Origin: Allobosea sp. ASV33
Lineage (GTDB): Bacteria; Pseudomonadota; Alphaproteobacteria; Rhizobiales; Beijerinckiaceae
Direction: 5' to 3'
DNA length: 64,000 nucleotides
NCBI RefSeq assembly: GCF_016428755.1
Contig: NZ_JAELTI010000009.1
Coordinates: forward strand, 27,640 to 91,639
Positions 55,678-63,683 of the stretch are shown here, piece after piece. A program made the translations under genes and the position numbers. The notes under the pieces are model-generated. The model was not told where the DNA came from, did no database searches, and was given only the letters and a program-made list of their open reading frames with translations. Each line of letters begins with the position of its first letter. Within the stretch, counting starts at the first letter, position 1.

Positions 55678-56594
55678 TCGTCGTCTTCGGCTCCATCAAT
55701 ATCGATCTGGTGACTCCGGTCGAGCGCCTGCCGGGACCCGGCGAGACCGTGCTCGGACCGGGCTATGCCCTGCATCCGGGCGGCAAGGGCGCGAACCAGG
55801 CGCTCGCGGCCCGGCGTGCCGGCGCGGATGTCGTGCTGATCGGCGCGACAGGGCGAGACAGGTTCGCCGATGCCGCGCTGGCGCTCCTCACCGCTGAGGG
55901 CGTCGATCTCGACCATGTCGCACAGGTCGACGAGCCGACCGGTGCCGCCTTCATCGCGACGGATCGCGAGGGCGCCAACCAGATCATCGTCGCGGCCGGC
56001 GCCAATGCCGCCCTGCGGCCGGATGCCTTGCGACAGCTCGAGCTTGCGGCCGAGGACATCCTGCTCCTGCAACGCGAGGTGCCGGAGGACGCCTGCCTCG
56101 AAGCCGCCCGCGCGATGAAGCGGGCGGGCGGGCGCGTCATCCTCAATCTTGCGCCGGCCGAGGCGCCCTCGCCCGCACTCCTGGACCAGCTCGACCTCCT
56201 CATCGTCAACGAGCATGAGGCGATGGTCCTGGCGCAGGCGCTGGGATGGCCAGAGCAGGACCCAGATGCGATCGCGTGTCGGCTCGACGGCGAAAGACGC
56301 ATCACCACGGTCGCGACGTTGGGCGGGGCCGGGGTGGTCGCCTGGATCGACGGCATCCGCCATCGCCTCCCTGCCCCCGACGTCGCGGTCGTCGATACCG
56401 TCGCGGCCGGGGACAGCTTCACCGGTGCCTTCGCCGCCGCGCTCGCGGCCGGCAAGGACATGGCCGCGGCGCTGCGCGACGGGCTGGCGGCCGGCTCGCT
56501 GGCCTGCACGCGGCGGGGCGCCCAGCCGAGCATCCCCCATGCGCGCGAGATCGCCGCGTTGGCAGCGGGGCTTGCGGAGGCGCCGCGCCGGTAA
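55674..56594 (+). CDS. PfkB-family carbohydrate kinase, ribokinase-like
   Basis: 306-residue sugar kinase. N-terminal FGSINIDLV, the substrate/dimer motif PGGKGANQALAARRAG, and the C-terminal signature DTVAAGDSFTGAFAAAL with the catalytic Asp are typical of ribokinase. In the context of dgoK it could act on ribose, a deoxyribose or a keto-deoxy sugar; the sequence alone does not say. ATG overlaps the dgoK stop by 4 bases (ATGA), so both are made from one transcript. Confidence 0.88.
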   Translation: MIVVFGSINIDLVTPVERLPGPGETVLGPGYALHPGGKGANQALAARRAGADVVLIGATGRDRFADAALALLTAEGVDLDHVAQVDEPTGAAFIATDREGANQIIVAAGANAALRPDALRQLELAAEDILLLQREVPEDACLEAARAMKRAGGRVILNLAPAEAPSPALLDQLDLLIVNEHEAMVLAQALGWPEQDPDAIACRLDGERRITTVATLGGAGVVAWIDGIRHRLPAPDVAVVDTVAAGDSFTGAFAAALAAGKDMAAALRDGLAAGSLACTRRGAQPSIPHAREIAALAAGLAEAPRR

Positions 56595-56728
56595 GTCCGG
56601 GTTAAGCCTGTCCGCGATCGCATCGGGCTGCACTCACCGGTTGCACGCAAATGCGCGCAAGCTCTTCACGCTTCGTCAGGGCTCGTTGCGCATTGTGGCA
56701 GCAACGGCAGAGGGACCGCGAGGGGGCT

Positions 56729-57256
56729 GTGGCGACACAACCGTTGATCTGGGCGTTGAGCGTGGCCGGAGCCGCGATCGCCGGAACGCTGTCCTATACG
56801 CAGCTCCTGGCCCCGCGCCTGGCGGGCGAAGCGCCTTCCGTAGCGGTGGCCACGACGGAGAAGAAGCCGCCGGGACCACGCGTCCCTTCGACGCTCGCCG
56901 TCGCTGCCGACTATCGGGGCCACTACATCGTGCACCCCACGGTCGAGAACTATCGCGTCAAGATGATGGTCGATACCGGTGCCAGCATCGTCGCGCTGAC
57001 GGCGTCCGATGCCCAGGCCCTCGGAATCAAGCGGGATGCCTCGACACGCAAGGTGATGCTCAGCACCGCCAATGGAGCGGTCATGGGCTTCCAGACCACG
57101 CTGCGCGAGATCCGGCTCGGCGAGATCATCGTCCGCAATGTCGAGGCCGTCGTCCTGCCCGCCGGCGCGCTCTCGATGAGCCTGCTCGGCAACTCGTTCC
57201 TCAGCAAGCTGCAGGGCTACGAGGTCCAGACCGGACGCATGGTGCTGCGCGGCTGA
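56729..57256 (+). CDS. Retropepsin-like aspartic protease, membrane-anchored
   Basis: 175-residue protein with one N-terminal helix (about 5-28) and a pepsin-like half domain; catalytic Asp82 in MMVDTGASIVALT and the hydrophobic-Gly end LLGNSFLSKL match the TIGR02281/clan AA family. A single half-domain must dimerise to be active. I prefer GTG 56729, with GAGGGGG just upstream, over the ATG at 56651, whose first 26 codons look non-coding. Substrate unknown. It converges on the TadE-like gene with a 101-base gap in which I see no clear terminator. Confidence 0.78.
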   Translation: MATQPLIWALSVAGAAIAGTLSYTQLLAPRLAGEAPSVAVATTEKKPPGPRVPSTLAVAADYRGHYIVHPTVENYRVKMMVDTGASIVALTASDAQALGIKRDASTRKVMLSTANGAVMGFQTTLREIRLGEIIVRNVEAVVLPAGALSMSLLGNSFLSKLQGYEVQTGRMVLRG

Positions 57257-57357
57257 GTCAGCACTTCCTCCGGAACGATCGGCATTCCGACAAGCCGGCC
57301 CCAGGCGAGATCAATCCGCCCCGAGCCTTCGATCAGCCTTGCGTATCGCGGCCCTGA

Positions 57358-57996
57358 TCAGAATGTCGGGCAGTAGCCGACATCGGTTCGCTTCACCTGC
57401 TCGATGTTCAAGGTGCCGCCGGCCAAGCCGTTTCGCGGGCGCGAGTAGATCGGGGTGTTCCCGAGCGTGAACGGCCCGGTCAGGACATAGCCGATGGCAG
57501 GAGTATGGCGGTAACTCGCGCGAGCCATGATGACTGAGGTATTGGCGACCTTGACGCTGTCGGGGACGGTGACCGTCGTGCCGCGCGCCAGCGCGGTGCC
57601 GTTGCGCTGGTTGCTCCAGCAGACCTTCGCGACGCCGGTGGAATCGATGACGAGGCTGGTGATGACCATCGACGCGTTGGCGGGGGCATAGGGCATCAGG
57701 ATCGTCTGCCCGGCATCGAAGATGTTCTCCAGATCGGCGGGCGCGACGGACTGGACGCGTGCCGTGAGATCGGTGAGGGCCGAGGTGAGCTGGGTGACCT
57801 TGCGGCTGATCATGACGAGCTGTGCCACCTCGACCGTCCCGAGATAGGCGACGAGCATCACCGGCAGCGCCATCGCGAACTCGACCAGCGCGACTCCGTC
57901 CCGGCTGCGGCAGAACCGTCGCCAGATGGGTGGGGTCGTCCGTGCCCGCATTTCCACAATCCCTGTCACCGACGATCCAGCTCTTTGATCTTGCAT
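57358..57996 (-). CDS. TadE/TadG-like pilus assembly pseudopilin (first)
   Basis: About 212 residues. The TadE-like N-terminal segment is visible: RDGVALVEFAMALPVMLVAYLGTVEVAQL, with the prepilin-like Glu within a hydrophobic stretch near residue 40. The rest is a secreted domain with two Cys (residues near KVCWSNQ and the C-terminal GYCPTF) that may pair. It probably assists Flp pilus assembly. Start uncertain: ATG 57996 has GGAAG 7 bases upstream; ATG 58020 and 57951 are alternatives. Starts 28 bases past the next TadE-like gene. Confidence 0.82.
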   Translation of the reverse strand: MQDQRAGSSVTGIVEMRARTTPPIWRRFCRSRDGVALVEFAMALPVMLVAYLGTVEVAQLVMISRKVTQLTSALTDLTARVQSVAPADLENIFDAGQTILMPYAPANASMVITSLVIDSTGVAKVCWSNQRNGTALARGTTVTVPDSVKVANTSVIMARASYRHTPAIGYVLTGPFTLGNTPIYSRPRNGLAGGTLNIEQVKRTDVGYCPTF

Positions 57997-58024
57997 CGGC
58001 TGTCTTCCGAAAATCGCCAATGTT

Positions 58025-58633
58025 CTAGAACGGCTCGGCCCGGAAGGCCGCGCTGGCGACGATGCCGCGCCGGCCGGCCCCGATATTGGCCAGCGAAGTG
58101 GACGCCCAGCTCGTCAGGAAGAGCTTGTAGTCCAGAACGGCGCGCACCACGACGATGTCGCTCTTCACCGGCTGATTGTACGTGAAACTGCTCGTGTCGA
58201 GGGTGCCCCCCGCGATGGGGTTGCTGGCGGAGCTACCGGATCCGGCAGCGGCAAAGCTGCTGTAGACGCGGATGTCGACGGACAATTTCGAGCAGTCGAT
58301 CAGCTGCATCGGCGCGCGCGCGCAGATATCGTCGCGGAACTTCGCCGCGTTCGCCGCGCCGGTCGAGGCCGTGTAAATGTAGCGCGACTGGCCGGTGATG
58401 AGCGAGCGGGAGACCTGCGACAGTGATTCTTCCAGGACCTCGTTGGTCCAGAACATCAAGGCCGTCTCGAAGATCGCAAAGAGAAGCGCGAAGAACGGCA
58501 CAGCGACGAAGGCGAACTCCACGACAGTCGCTCCGTTTTCAGAGCGGCGAAAGCGCCGCAGAAGCAGCCGGCCGGCGCGGCAGCGCTGCGGTCCGCCATC
58601 CGGCGCGGAGATTTTTTTCGTGCGGTCGAACAT
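58025..58633 (-). CDS. TadE-like pilus assembly pseudopilin (second)
   Basis: 202-residue protein with a basic N-terminus and the TadE-like helix SENGATVVEFAFVAVPFFALLFAIFETALMFW (about 31-62), followed by a periplasmic domain with a Cys pair (DDICARAP and LIDCSKL). It is a minor pseudopilin of the Tad system. Located on the opposite strand from pilA-cpaABCD and followed by a second TadE-like gene; both probably form one operon. Confidence 0.85.
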   Translation of the reverse strand: MFDRTKKISAPDGGPQRCRAGRLLLRRFRRSENGATVVEFAFVAVPFFALLFAIFETALMFWTNEVLEESLSQVSRSLITGQSRYIYTASTGAANAAKFRDDICARAPMQLIDCSKLSVDIRVYSSFAAAGSGSSASNPIAGGTLDTSSFTYNQPVKSDIVVVRAVLDYKLFLTSWASTSLANIGAGRRGIVASAAFRAEPF

Positions 58634-58809
58634 GCTTCTGCCTCGTCGAGCTGCGGCCCAGGCCAGACATCCCTACGGCAAAAGAATTTCGGATCGGTTA
58701 GGGGCGCTGCCCGGCAGCCGAAAACACGATGAAGCTTTCGCTAACCATGCCCGGCCGCGAGCATTCATGCGGTCGCGCCTTCGCGCGCGTACCTGAAACG
58801 GCTCCGGTT

Positions 58810-59313
58810 CTAGTTCCGCGTCGCGGTCGTCGCGAGCCCATTGCGGGCCGTCGTTTGCCCGGCCACGCCAGCGAAGTAGTCCTGCGCGTCACCTATCTGC
58901 ACCGAAGGCTGGCAGTTCGGATTACAGGCATAGCTTTCGCGCTGCATGCCCCGCTGGACCGTCAGGACCTCGTCGGAGGCAGCGCTGACCCGCACCAGCG
59001 ATTCCGCCAGGAGCGCACCATTGGCATCCAGCGCGATCAGATTGGTCACGCCGAAGCTCTTGCCGGTCACGATCATGACGCCGTTACGCTGCACGGAAAC
59101 GTCCGCGATGGCAGGATTGCCCACGATGACCGTCTGAGCCTTCTCGGGCAGGCGCACGACCTTCGCGTGATCGACCACAACGATCACGCTCTCGCCCTGC
59201 CCGCGCTGTTGCGGCGCCGCCGCCGCGCCGCCGCATGCAGTGATCGCGAGGACTGTCGCGGCCGCCCAGCAGGTGAGCCGACGGCGCCCTTCGGGAGCAC
59301 GGATGATCAACAT
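58810..59313 (-). CDS. Stand-alone secretin N-domain (CpaC N-terminal-like) protein
   Basis: 167-residue secreted protein. The N-terminal export signal (residues about 10-27, VLAITAC) could be a lipobox with Cys27. The mature part matches the N-terminal domain of CpaC/RcpA pilus secretins: VVVDHAKVVRLPEKAQTVIVGNPAIADVSV, then KSFGVTNLIALDANG. It has no secretin pore. The C-terminal end has two close Cys (YACNPNCQP). It probably binds the Tad outer-membrane machinery. Transcribed divergently from the pilin gene and upstream of the TadE genes. Confidence 0.8.
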   Translation of the reverse strand: MLIIRAPEGRRRLTCWAAATVLAITACGGAAAAPQQRGQGESVIVVVDHAKVVRLPEKAQTVIVGNPAIADVSVQRNGVMIVTGKSFGVTNLIALDANGALLAESLVRVSAASDEVLTVQRGMQRESYACNPNCQPSVQIGDAQDYFAGVAGQTTARNGLATTATRN

Positions 59314-59728
59314 GGGGGCGCCTCAAGCTTTGCGACCCTGCCAGTGAAGCCCAAAATGATGAATCAAACCCTAAGCCGATGGGGAGCAGCGATTTCAGGC
59401 CGCCTGCCGTAACATGTCGCAACGGAAGACTTCCGGAATCGAGCGTCCCCGCTCAAGCGTTCACAAACTAAATTTGCATCGCGCGACTTATTAAACGCCC
59501 CGTTTACCGACAATTTCTCACAGAGCTCGCTTTATTCACAAGTTATCTCTCAAATTATGCCTGCTAAATCGGGTGTTAACCACAGAAATAACGCCGCGCG
59601 AAACGGGCCAATTCTTCGATCGGCTTAACCGATCAGCAATATGAGCCCGCTAATGTCACTCCTGTCGCTGACCGAAGCCACCTCAGAGCACAGGCAGCCG
59701 TCAAACCGTGGTGTAAAGGAGTTCCAAC
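59314..59728. other. Divergent intergenic region upstream of the Flp pilin gene (415 bases)
   Basis: No gene seen. The stretch 59440-59600 is AT-rich (CAAACTAAATTTGC, TTATTCACAAGTTATC) and is the obvious promoter region for the pilin gene on the right and the secretin-N gene on the left. Two TTAACC sites (see next entry) lie in it, and AAGGAG at 59716-59721 serves the pilin start. Confidence 0.5.
59576..59630 (+). promoter_or_regulatory. CtrA-like TTAACC sites upstream of the Flp pilin gene
   Basis: TTAACCAC at 59576-59583 and TTAACC at 59625-59630, about 150 and 100 bases upstream of the pilin start. TTAACCAT is the CtrA half-site; Caulobacter pilA is CtrA-activated. Partial matches only, so the assignment is inference. 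Confidence 0.45.
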
Positions 59729-59896
59729 ATGACCAACGTTTTCAAGCGCTTCGTCAAGGACGAGTCGGGCGCCACCGCCATCGAGTACGGCCTGATCGCC
59801 GCCCTGATCGCCGTTGTCTGCATCACCGCCATGACGACGATCGGCGAGAACCTGAAGGGCAAGTTCGAGACGATTGCCACCAATCTCGGCAAGTGA
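59729..59896 (+). CDS. pilA: Flp-type (type IVb) pilin
   Basis: 55-residue prepilin, the major subunit of the Tad pilus. The leader MTNVFKRFVKDESG ends with Gly14 and the mature protein starts ATAIEYGLIAALIAV with Glu at mature position 5, the Flp signature, followed by one hydrophobic helix and a short polar end (NLKGKFETIATNLGK). AAGGAG lies 8 bases before the ATG. Cleaved and probably methylated by the CpaA peptidase encoded next. A terminator follows 52 bases after the stop, so most transcripts should end there, as expected for an abundant pilin. Confidence 0.95.
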   Translation: MTNVFKRFVKDESGATAIEYGLIAALIAVVCITAMTTIGENLKGKFETIATNLGK

Positions 59897-59947
59897 GCCC
59901 ATCGTTTCCGGCGCCTGACGGAAACGCAACGCGCCGGAACTGAGAAA

Positions 59948-59983
59948 CGGGACGCTCTGGCCTTGCCGGAGCGTCCCGCGTTT
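59948..59983 (+). terminator. Terminator or attenuator after the pilin gene
   Basis: Perfect 10-bp stem CGGGACGCTC / GAGCGTCCCG (59948-59957 with 59969-59978) with an 11-base loop, then CGTTT. The U-run is short, so partial read-through into cpaA is plausible. Confidence 0.7.
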
Positions 59984-60042
59984 CAAGCCGAGATTTCGAG
60001 GGATCTGCGCGAGCACATCCCGAACCTGTAACGGAGCGTGCC

Positions 60043-60555
60043 ATGTCGCTTCAATTGATCGTCCTGCTCGGTGCTTTTCCGTTTGCCATGGCTTACGCAG
60101 CCGCGAGCGATCTCGTCTCCATGACGATCTCGAACCGGCTTTGCCTCTTTCTCGTTGCTTCTTTCGCCCTTTGCGCAGCCCTGCTCGGGCTCGGCCTGGC
60201 GGAAATCGGCTGGCATCTCGCGGCCGGTGGCCTCGTCCTGATGGTCGCCTTCGGCCTGTTCGCAGCAGGCTGGATCGGAGGCGGCGACGCCAAGCTCGCC
60301 GCGGCAACGGCGCTGTGGTTCGGCTTCGACCAACTCATGCCGTATCTCATGATCGCCGGCCTCCTCGGCGGCCTTCTAACGATTGCCATCATCACCTTGC
60401 GCACGCGCCCTCTGCCGGCCTTCATGGAAGAATGGTCCTGGCTTCGCCGGCTCCACGCCCCCACGGAAGGCGTGCCTTATGGTATCGCGCTCGCTTTCGC
60501 TGCGCTTCTCGTCCTTCCCGAGACCGCGATCTGGCACGCAGGTCTGGGCGTCTGA
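60043..60555 (+). CDS. cpaA: Prepilin peptidase CpaA/TadV
   Basis: 170-residue inner-membrane aspartic protease that cuts the leader from Flp prepilins. Catalytic Asp23 (AASDLVSMTISN) and Asp82 in GGGDAKL (the GxGD motif), with five or six hydrophobic helices. It lacks the cytoplasmic cysteine domain and methylase part of PilD-type enzymes, as usual for CpaA. ATG 60043 after TAACGGAG. It lies between the pilin terminator and the cpaB promoter region. Confidence 0.93.
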   Translation: MSLQLIVLLGAFPFAMAYAAASDLVSMTISNRLCLFLVASFALCAALLGLGLAEIGWHLAAGGLVLMVAFGLFAAGWIGGGDAKLAAATALWFGFDQLMPYLMIAGLLGGLLTIAIITLRTRPLPAFMEEWSWLRRLHAPTEGVPYGIALAFAALLVLPETAIWHAGLGV

Positions 60556-60603
60556 CAGTCCGCCGGACTTAACGTCAGCAGTCTTCAAAAAATATACGTC
60601 CGA

Positions 60604-60618
60604 TTAACCATAAGTTGA
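60604..60618 (+). promoter_or_regulatory. CtrA-like box upstream of cpaB
   Basis: TTAA-CCATAAG-TTGA, one base off the TTAA-N7-TTAA consensus and containing an exact TTAACCAT half-site, 61 bases before the cpaB ATG. It suggests CtrA control of the cpaBCDE operon. Confidence 0.5.
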
Positions 60619-60678
60619 CGTTTCCCGACGACGATCCGGGACGAGAGCCAATCACGCTTGGCTGAGGGTCGTTCGTCG

Positions 60679-61458
60679 ATGAGTCCCGCACGCATCATCA
60701 TACTCGTGGTCGCGCTGGCGGCAGGGCTGGGCGCCATGCTGCTCGTGCAGAGGCGTCCCAGCGAGCCCGCGCCGGTCGCGAAAATCGAAGCCGCCCCGAC
60801 CGTGCCGGTCCTGGTCGCGGCGAGCGATATCCCCCTCGGCAACACCGTGACCGCCAACGACCTGCGCTGGCTCGATTGGCCCCTGGCCAGCGTGCCGACC
60901 GGCGTCATCCGCAAGGACGAGACCCCCGAGGCCGAAAAGGAAATCGTCGGCCAGGTCGCGCGCTACGCCGTCCTCGGCGCCGAGCCCATCCGCCGCGAGA
61001 AGCTGATCAAGACCGACGGAACCGGCTTCCTCTCGGCGGTCCTGCCCTCGGGCATGCGGGCCGTCGCCATCAGCACCGATAGTCGCGGCGCCAATACCGC
61101 CGGCGGTTTCATCCTTCCCAACGACCGTGTCGACGTGGTCTCCACCTGGCGCGGGGAAGCGACGAGCGGCCGCGGCGAGGCCTATGTCAGCGAGGTTATC
61201 CTGCGTAATCTTCGCGTCCTGGCGATCGGCCAGAACGTCCAGGAGCGCAACGGCGAGAAGGTCGTGGTCGGCGAGACCGCCACGCTCGAGGTCGATCCCG
61301 CACAAGTCGAGCTTCTGATCCAGGGTCAGAAGACCGGCACGCTGTCGCTGGCCCTGCGCAGCCTCAAGGATGCCGGCGAAACGACGCCGCCAACCCAGGC
61401 CGACAATTCCATGACCCTCGTGCGCTACGGCGTCACCTCGAAGAGTGTGAAGCCATGA
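60679..61458 (+). CDS. cpaB: Flp pilus assembly protein CpaB/RcpC
   Basis: 259-residue protein anchored by one N-terminal helix (IIILVVALAAGLGAMLLV) with a SAF domain (VPVLVAASDIPLGNTVTANDLRW, about 43-70) and the RcpC/CpaB core AVAISTDSRGANTAGGFILPNDRVDVV. It acts in the periplasm with the CpaC secretin. ATG 60679; a TTG 7 codons upstream is in frame but less likely. The last 4 bases overlap cpaC (ATGA). Confidence 0.92.
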   Translation: MSPARIIILVVALAAGLGAMLLVQRRPSEPAPVAKIEAAPTVPVLVAASDIPLGNTVTANDLRWLDWPLASVPTGVIRKDETPEAEKEIVGQVARYAVLGAEPIRREKLIKTDGTGFLSAVLPSGMRAVAISTDSRGANTAGGFILPNDRVDVVSTWRGEATSGRGEAYVSEVILRNLRVLAIGQNVQERNGEKVVVGETATLEVDPAQVELLIQGQKTGTLSLALRSLKDAGETTPPTQADNSMTLVRYGVTSKSVKP

Positions 61459-62903
61459 TCAGATCGTCTCTCCGCATCGCCACGGCCCTCGCGCTCGCCC
61501 TGGCCGCCGGCAGCGTCGACGCCCAGACGACAGCAGGCAGGGGCCCTGCCCCCGTCCTGAACGTCGGCTCGAGCGAGAACGCGATCTCGCGCAGGCTCGA
61601 TCTCTCGATCGGCCGCTCGCTCATCGTTGAATTGCCGCGCGACGCCAAAGAGGTTTTCGTCGCCAATCCGAAGGTCGCCAACGCGGTGGTCCGCACCGCG
61701 CGCAAGCTCTTCATCATCGGCATCGCCGACGGCTCGACCTCGATGTTCGTGATGGACGGCGACGGCCAGCAGATCACCGCGCTCGACATCAATGTCGGCC
61801 GCGACCTCAACGTGCTCAGACAGACGCTGCGCACGGCACTGCCGAATTCGCAGATCGACATCAAGCCCGCGGGGGATTCGATCCTACTCGTCGGAACGGT
61901 GCCGAATGCATCGGAGGCGACGCAGGCCGTCGACATCGCCAAGGCCTTCGTCGGCGTCGCCTCGTCCGGGTCCTCCGGCGCCGTGATCAACTCGCTGACT
62001 CTGCGCGACCGCGACCAGGTAATGGTGAAGGTCACTGTCTCGGAAATCTCGCGCAAGGCGATCAAGCAGCTCGGCATCAATTCGACCGGCGAGTGGAAAC
62101 TCGGCAAGTTCTCGCTGACGCCGTCGATCGACAACCCGTTCCCGCTGCAGCCGCAGCAATTGTCCGCGACCGCGATCGGCGCCGGCATCGGCAACACCCA
62201 GAACTTCACGCTGCGCGCGCTCGAACGCGCCGGCATGGCGCGCGTCCTGGCGGAACCGACCGTCACCGCCATCTCCGGCGAAAGCGCCAAATTCACCGCC
62301 GGCGGCGAAGTGCCGGTGCCGAAGGGGCAGAGCTGCTCCTACGACGTCTTCAACCGGCGCACCTGCCAGATCCAGATCGAATACAAGCCGATCGGCGTCG
62401 CCCTCAACTTCACGCCGATTGTCATGTCCGACACCAAGATCAGCATGCGCATCGCCACCGAGGTTACCGAGCTCGACTTCGAAAACCAGCTGCGGATGAG
62501 CGGCGGCAACGAGGAAGCGCTGAACACCCCCGCATTCCGCGTGCGCAAGTCAGACACCACGGTCGAGTTGCCCTCGGGCGGCACGTTGGCGACGGCTGGC
62601 CTGATCCAGCGCGTCTCCAAACAGTCGCTCAACGGTCTGCCCGGGCTGATGAACCTGCCGATCATCGGCACCTTGTTCCGCTCGCGCGACTACCAGCGCG
62701 AGGAGACCGAGCTGATGATCATGGTCACGCCCTATATCGCCAAGCCGATGCAGCCGAACCAGATCCAGCGGCCGGATGACGGCTTCGTCGAGGCGCATGA
62801 TTCCCAGGCGATCCTGCTCGGGCGCCTCAACAAGATCTATGGCAGCGGCGGCGGCCCGGTTCCCCAGGCCTACAAGGGTCGCGTCGGCTTCATCGCCGAC
62901 TGA
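61455..62903 (+). CDS. cpaC: Outer-membrane secretin CpaC/RcpA of the Tad pilus
   Basis: 482-residue secretin. Signal peptide residues 1-24 (cleaved after VDA), N-domain (about 35-130: ELPRDAKEVFVANPKVANAVV, a BON/N0-like segment), then the secretin core (about 210-440) with ERAGMARVLAEPTVTAISGESAKFTAGGEVPVP and the C-terminal signature PIIGTLFRSRDYQREETELMIMVTPYI. It forms the pore through which the pilus leaves. It is followed by cpaD after 18 bases. Confidence 0.95.
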   Translation: MIRSSLRIATALALALAAGSVDAQTTAGRGPAPVLNVGSSENAISRRLDLSIGRSLIVELPRDAKEVFVANPKVANAVVRTARKLFIIGIADGSTSMFVMDGDGQQITALDINVGRDLNVLRQTLRTALPNSQIDIKPAGDSILLVGTVPNASEATQAVDIAKAFVGVASSGSSGAVINSLTLRDRDQVMVKVTVSEISRKAIKQLGINSTGEWKLGKFSLTPSIDNPFPLQPQQLSATAIGAGIGNTQNFTLRALERAGMARVLAEPTVTAISGESAKFTAGGEVPVPKGQSCSYDVFNRRTCQIQIEYKPIGVALNFTPIVMSDTKISMRIATEVTELDFENQLRMSGGNEEALNTPAFRVRKSDTTVELPSGGTLATAGLIQRVSKQSLNGLPGLMNLPIIGTLFRSRDYQREETELMIMVTPYIAKPMQPNQIQRPDDGFVEAHDSQAILLGRLNKIYGSGGGPVPQAYKGRVGFIAD

Positions 62904-62921
62904 GCGCGCCCGGTGACAACG

Positions 62922-63683
62922 ATGATGGATGGCCCGACCATGACGGTTTCCTCCCGGAACGACTCGACAGGACCGCTCCTGATTGCCGCCGTGCTGGTGC
63001 TGGGCGGCCTGCTCGGCGGCTGCGCCAAGCGCACGGCCGAGGCCGACACCCTCGCCTACGGGCCGGACGACGTGCGCGAACGGCACCCGATCGTGCTGCG
63101 TGACGCGCCGCGCTCGCTCGACGTCTTCGTCGGGCGCAGCGGGGGCGCGCTCGATGCGCGGCAGGCCGAAGATGTCGCCAGCTTCGCTCGCGAGTTCCGC
63201 CGCACCGGCAAGGGCGGCCTGGTCGCGGAGGTCCCGACCGGCACCCGCCGCGAGCGCGCCGCGCATGACACGCTGAGCGGCATCCGTGCGGCCCTGTCGC
63301 GCGGCGGCGTCTCGCCCGGCATCCTCAGCGTGCGCAGCTACCCGGTCCAGGACCCGGGCCTGGCCTCACCGATCCGCCTGACCTTCGCCTCGCTCCAGGC
63401 AAGCGTCCCGCACGCCTGCGGGCAATGGCCGACGGATCTCGGTTCTTCGGACTTCAAGTACTCGACTTCGAATGCCCCCTACTGGAACCTCGGCTGCGCC
63501 TCGCAGGCGACGCTGGCCGCCCAGGTCGCCGACCCGATCGACCTCGTCCGGTCGCGCGACGAAGGCCGCCCCGACATCGTCAAGCGCATGGGTGCCATCG
63601 CCAAAATCCGCGAAGGCAAGGATCCCTCGACCCAGTACCGGCAGGCGACGCCGCAGATCAATTCGACCGTCGGGGGCAACTGA
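62922..63683 (+). CDS. cpaD: CpaD family pilus assembly lipoprotein
   Basis: About 253 residues. Lipoprotein signal with LLGGC (Cys34 counting from 62922), then the CpaD core: LRDAPRSLDVFVGRSGG, VASFAREFRRTGKG and the CGQWPTDL / NAPYWNLGCASQATLAAQVADPIDL signature. CpaD supports the CpaC secretin in the outer membrane. Start uncertain among GTG 62913 and ATG 62922, 62925 or 62940; the hydrophobic core starts near residue 18 from 62922, so a later start is also possible. The stop TGA shares its final A with the cpaE ATG. Confidence 0.92.
   Translation: MMDGPTMTVSSRNDSTGPLLIAAVLVLGGLLGGCAKRTAEADTLAYGPDDVRERHPIVLRDAPRSLDVFVGRSGGALDARQAEDVASFAREFRRTGKGGLVAEVPTGTRRERAAHDTLSGIRAALSRGGVSPGILSVRSYPVQDPGLASPIRLTFASLQASVPHACGQWPTDLGSSDFKYSTSNAPYWNLGCASQATLAAQVADPIDLVRSRDEGRPDIVKRMGAIAKIREGKDPSTQYRQATPQINSTVGGN

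Noticed and set aside
56651..56728. Upstream ATG start for the retropepsin-like protein
   Set aside because: The first 26 codons are basic and unlike the family; GTG 56729 has a strong Shine-Dalgarno and places the membrane helix at the N-terminus.
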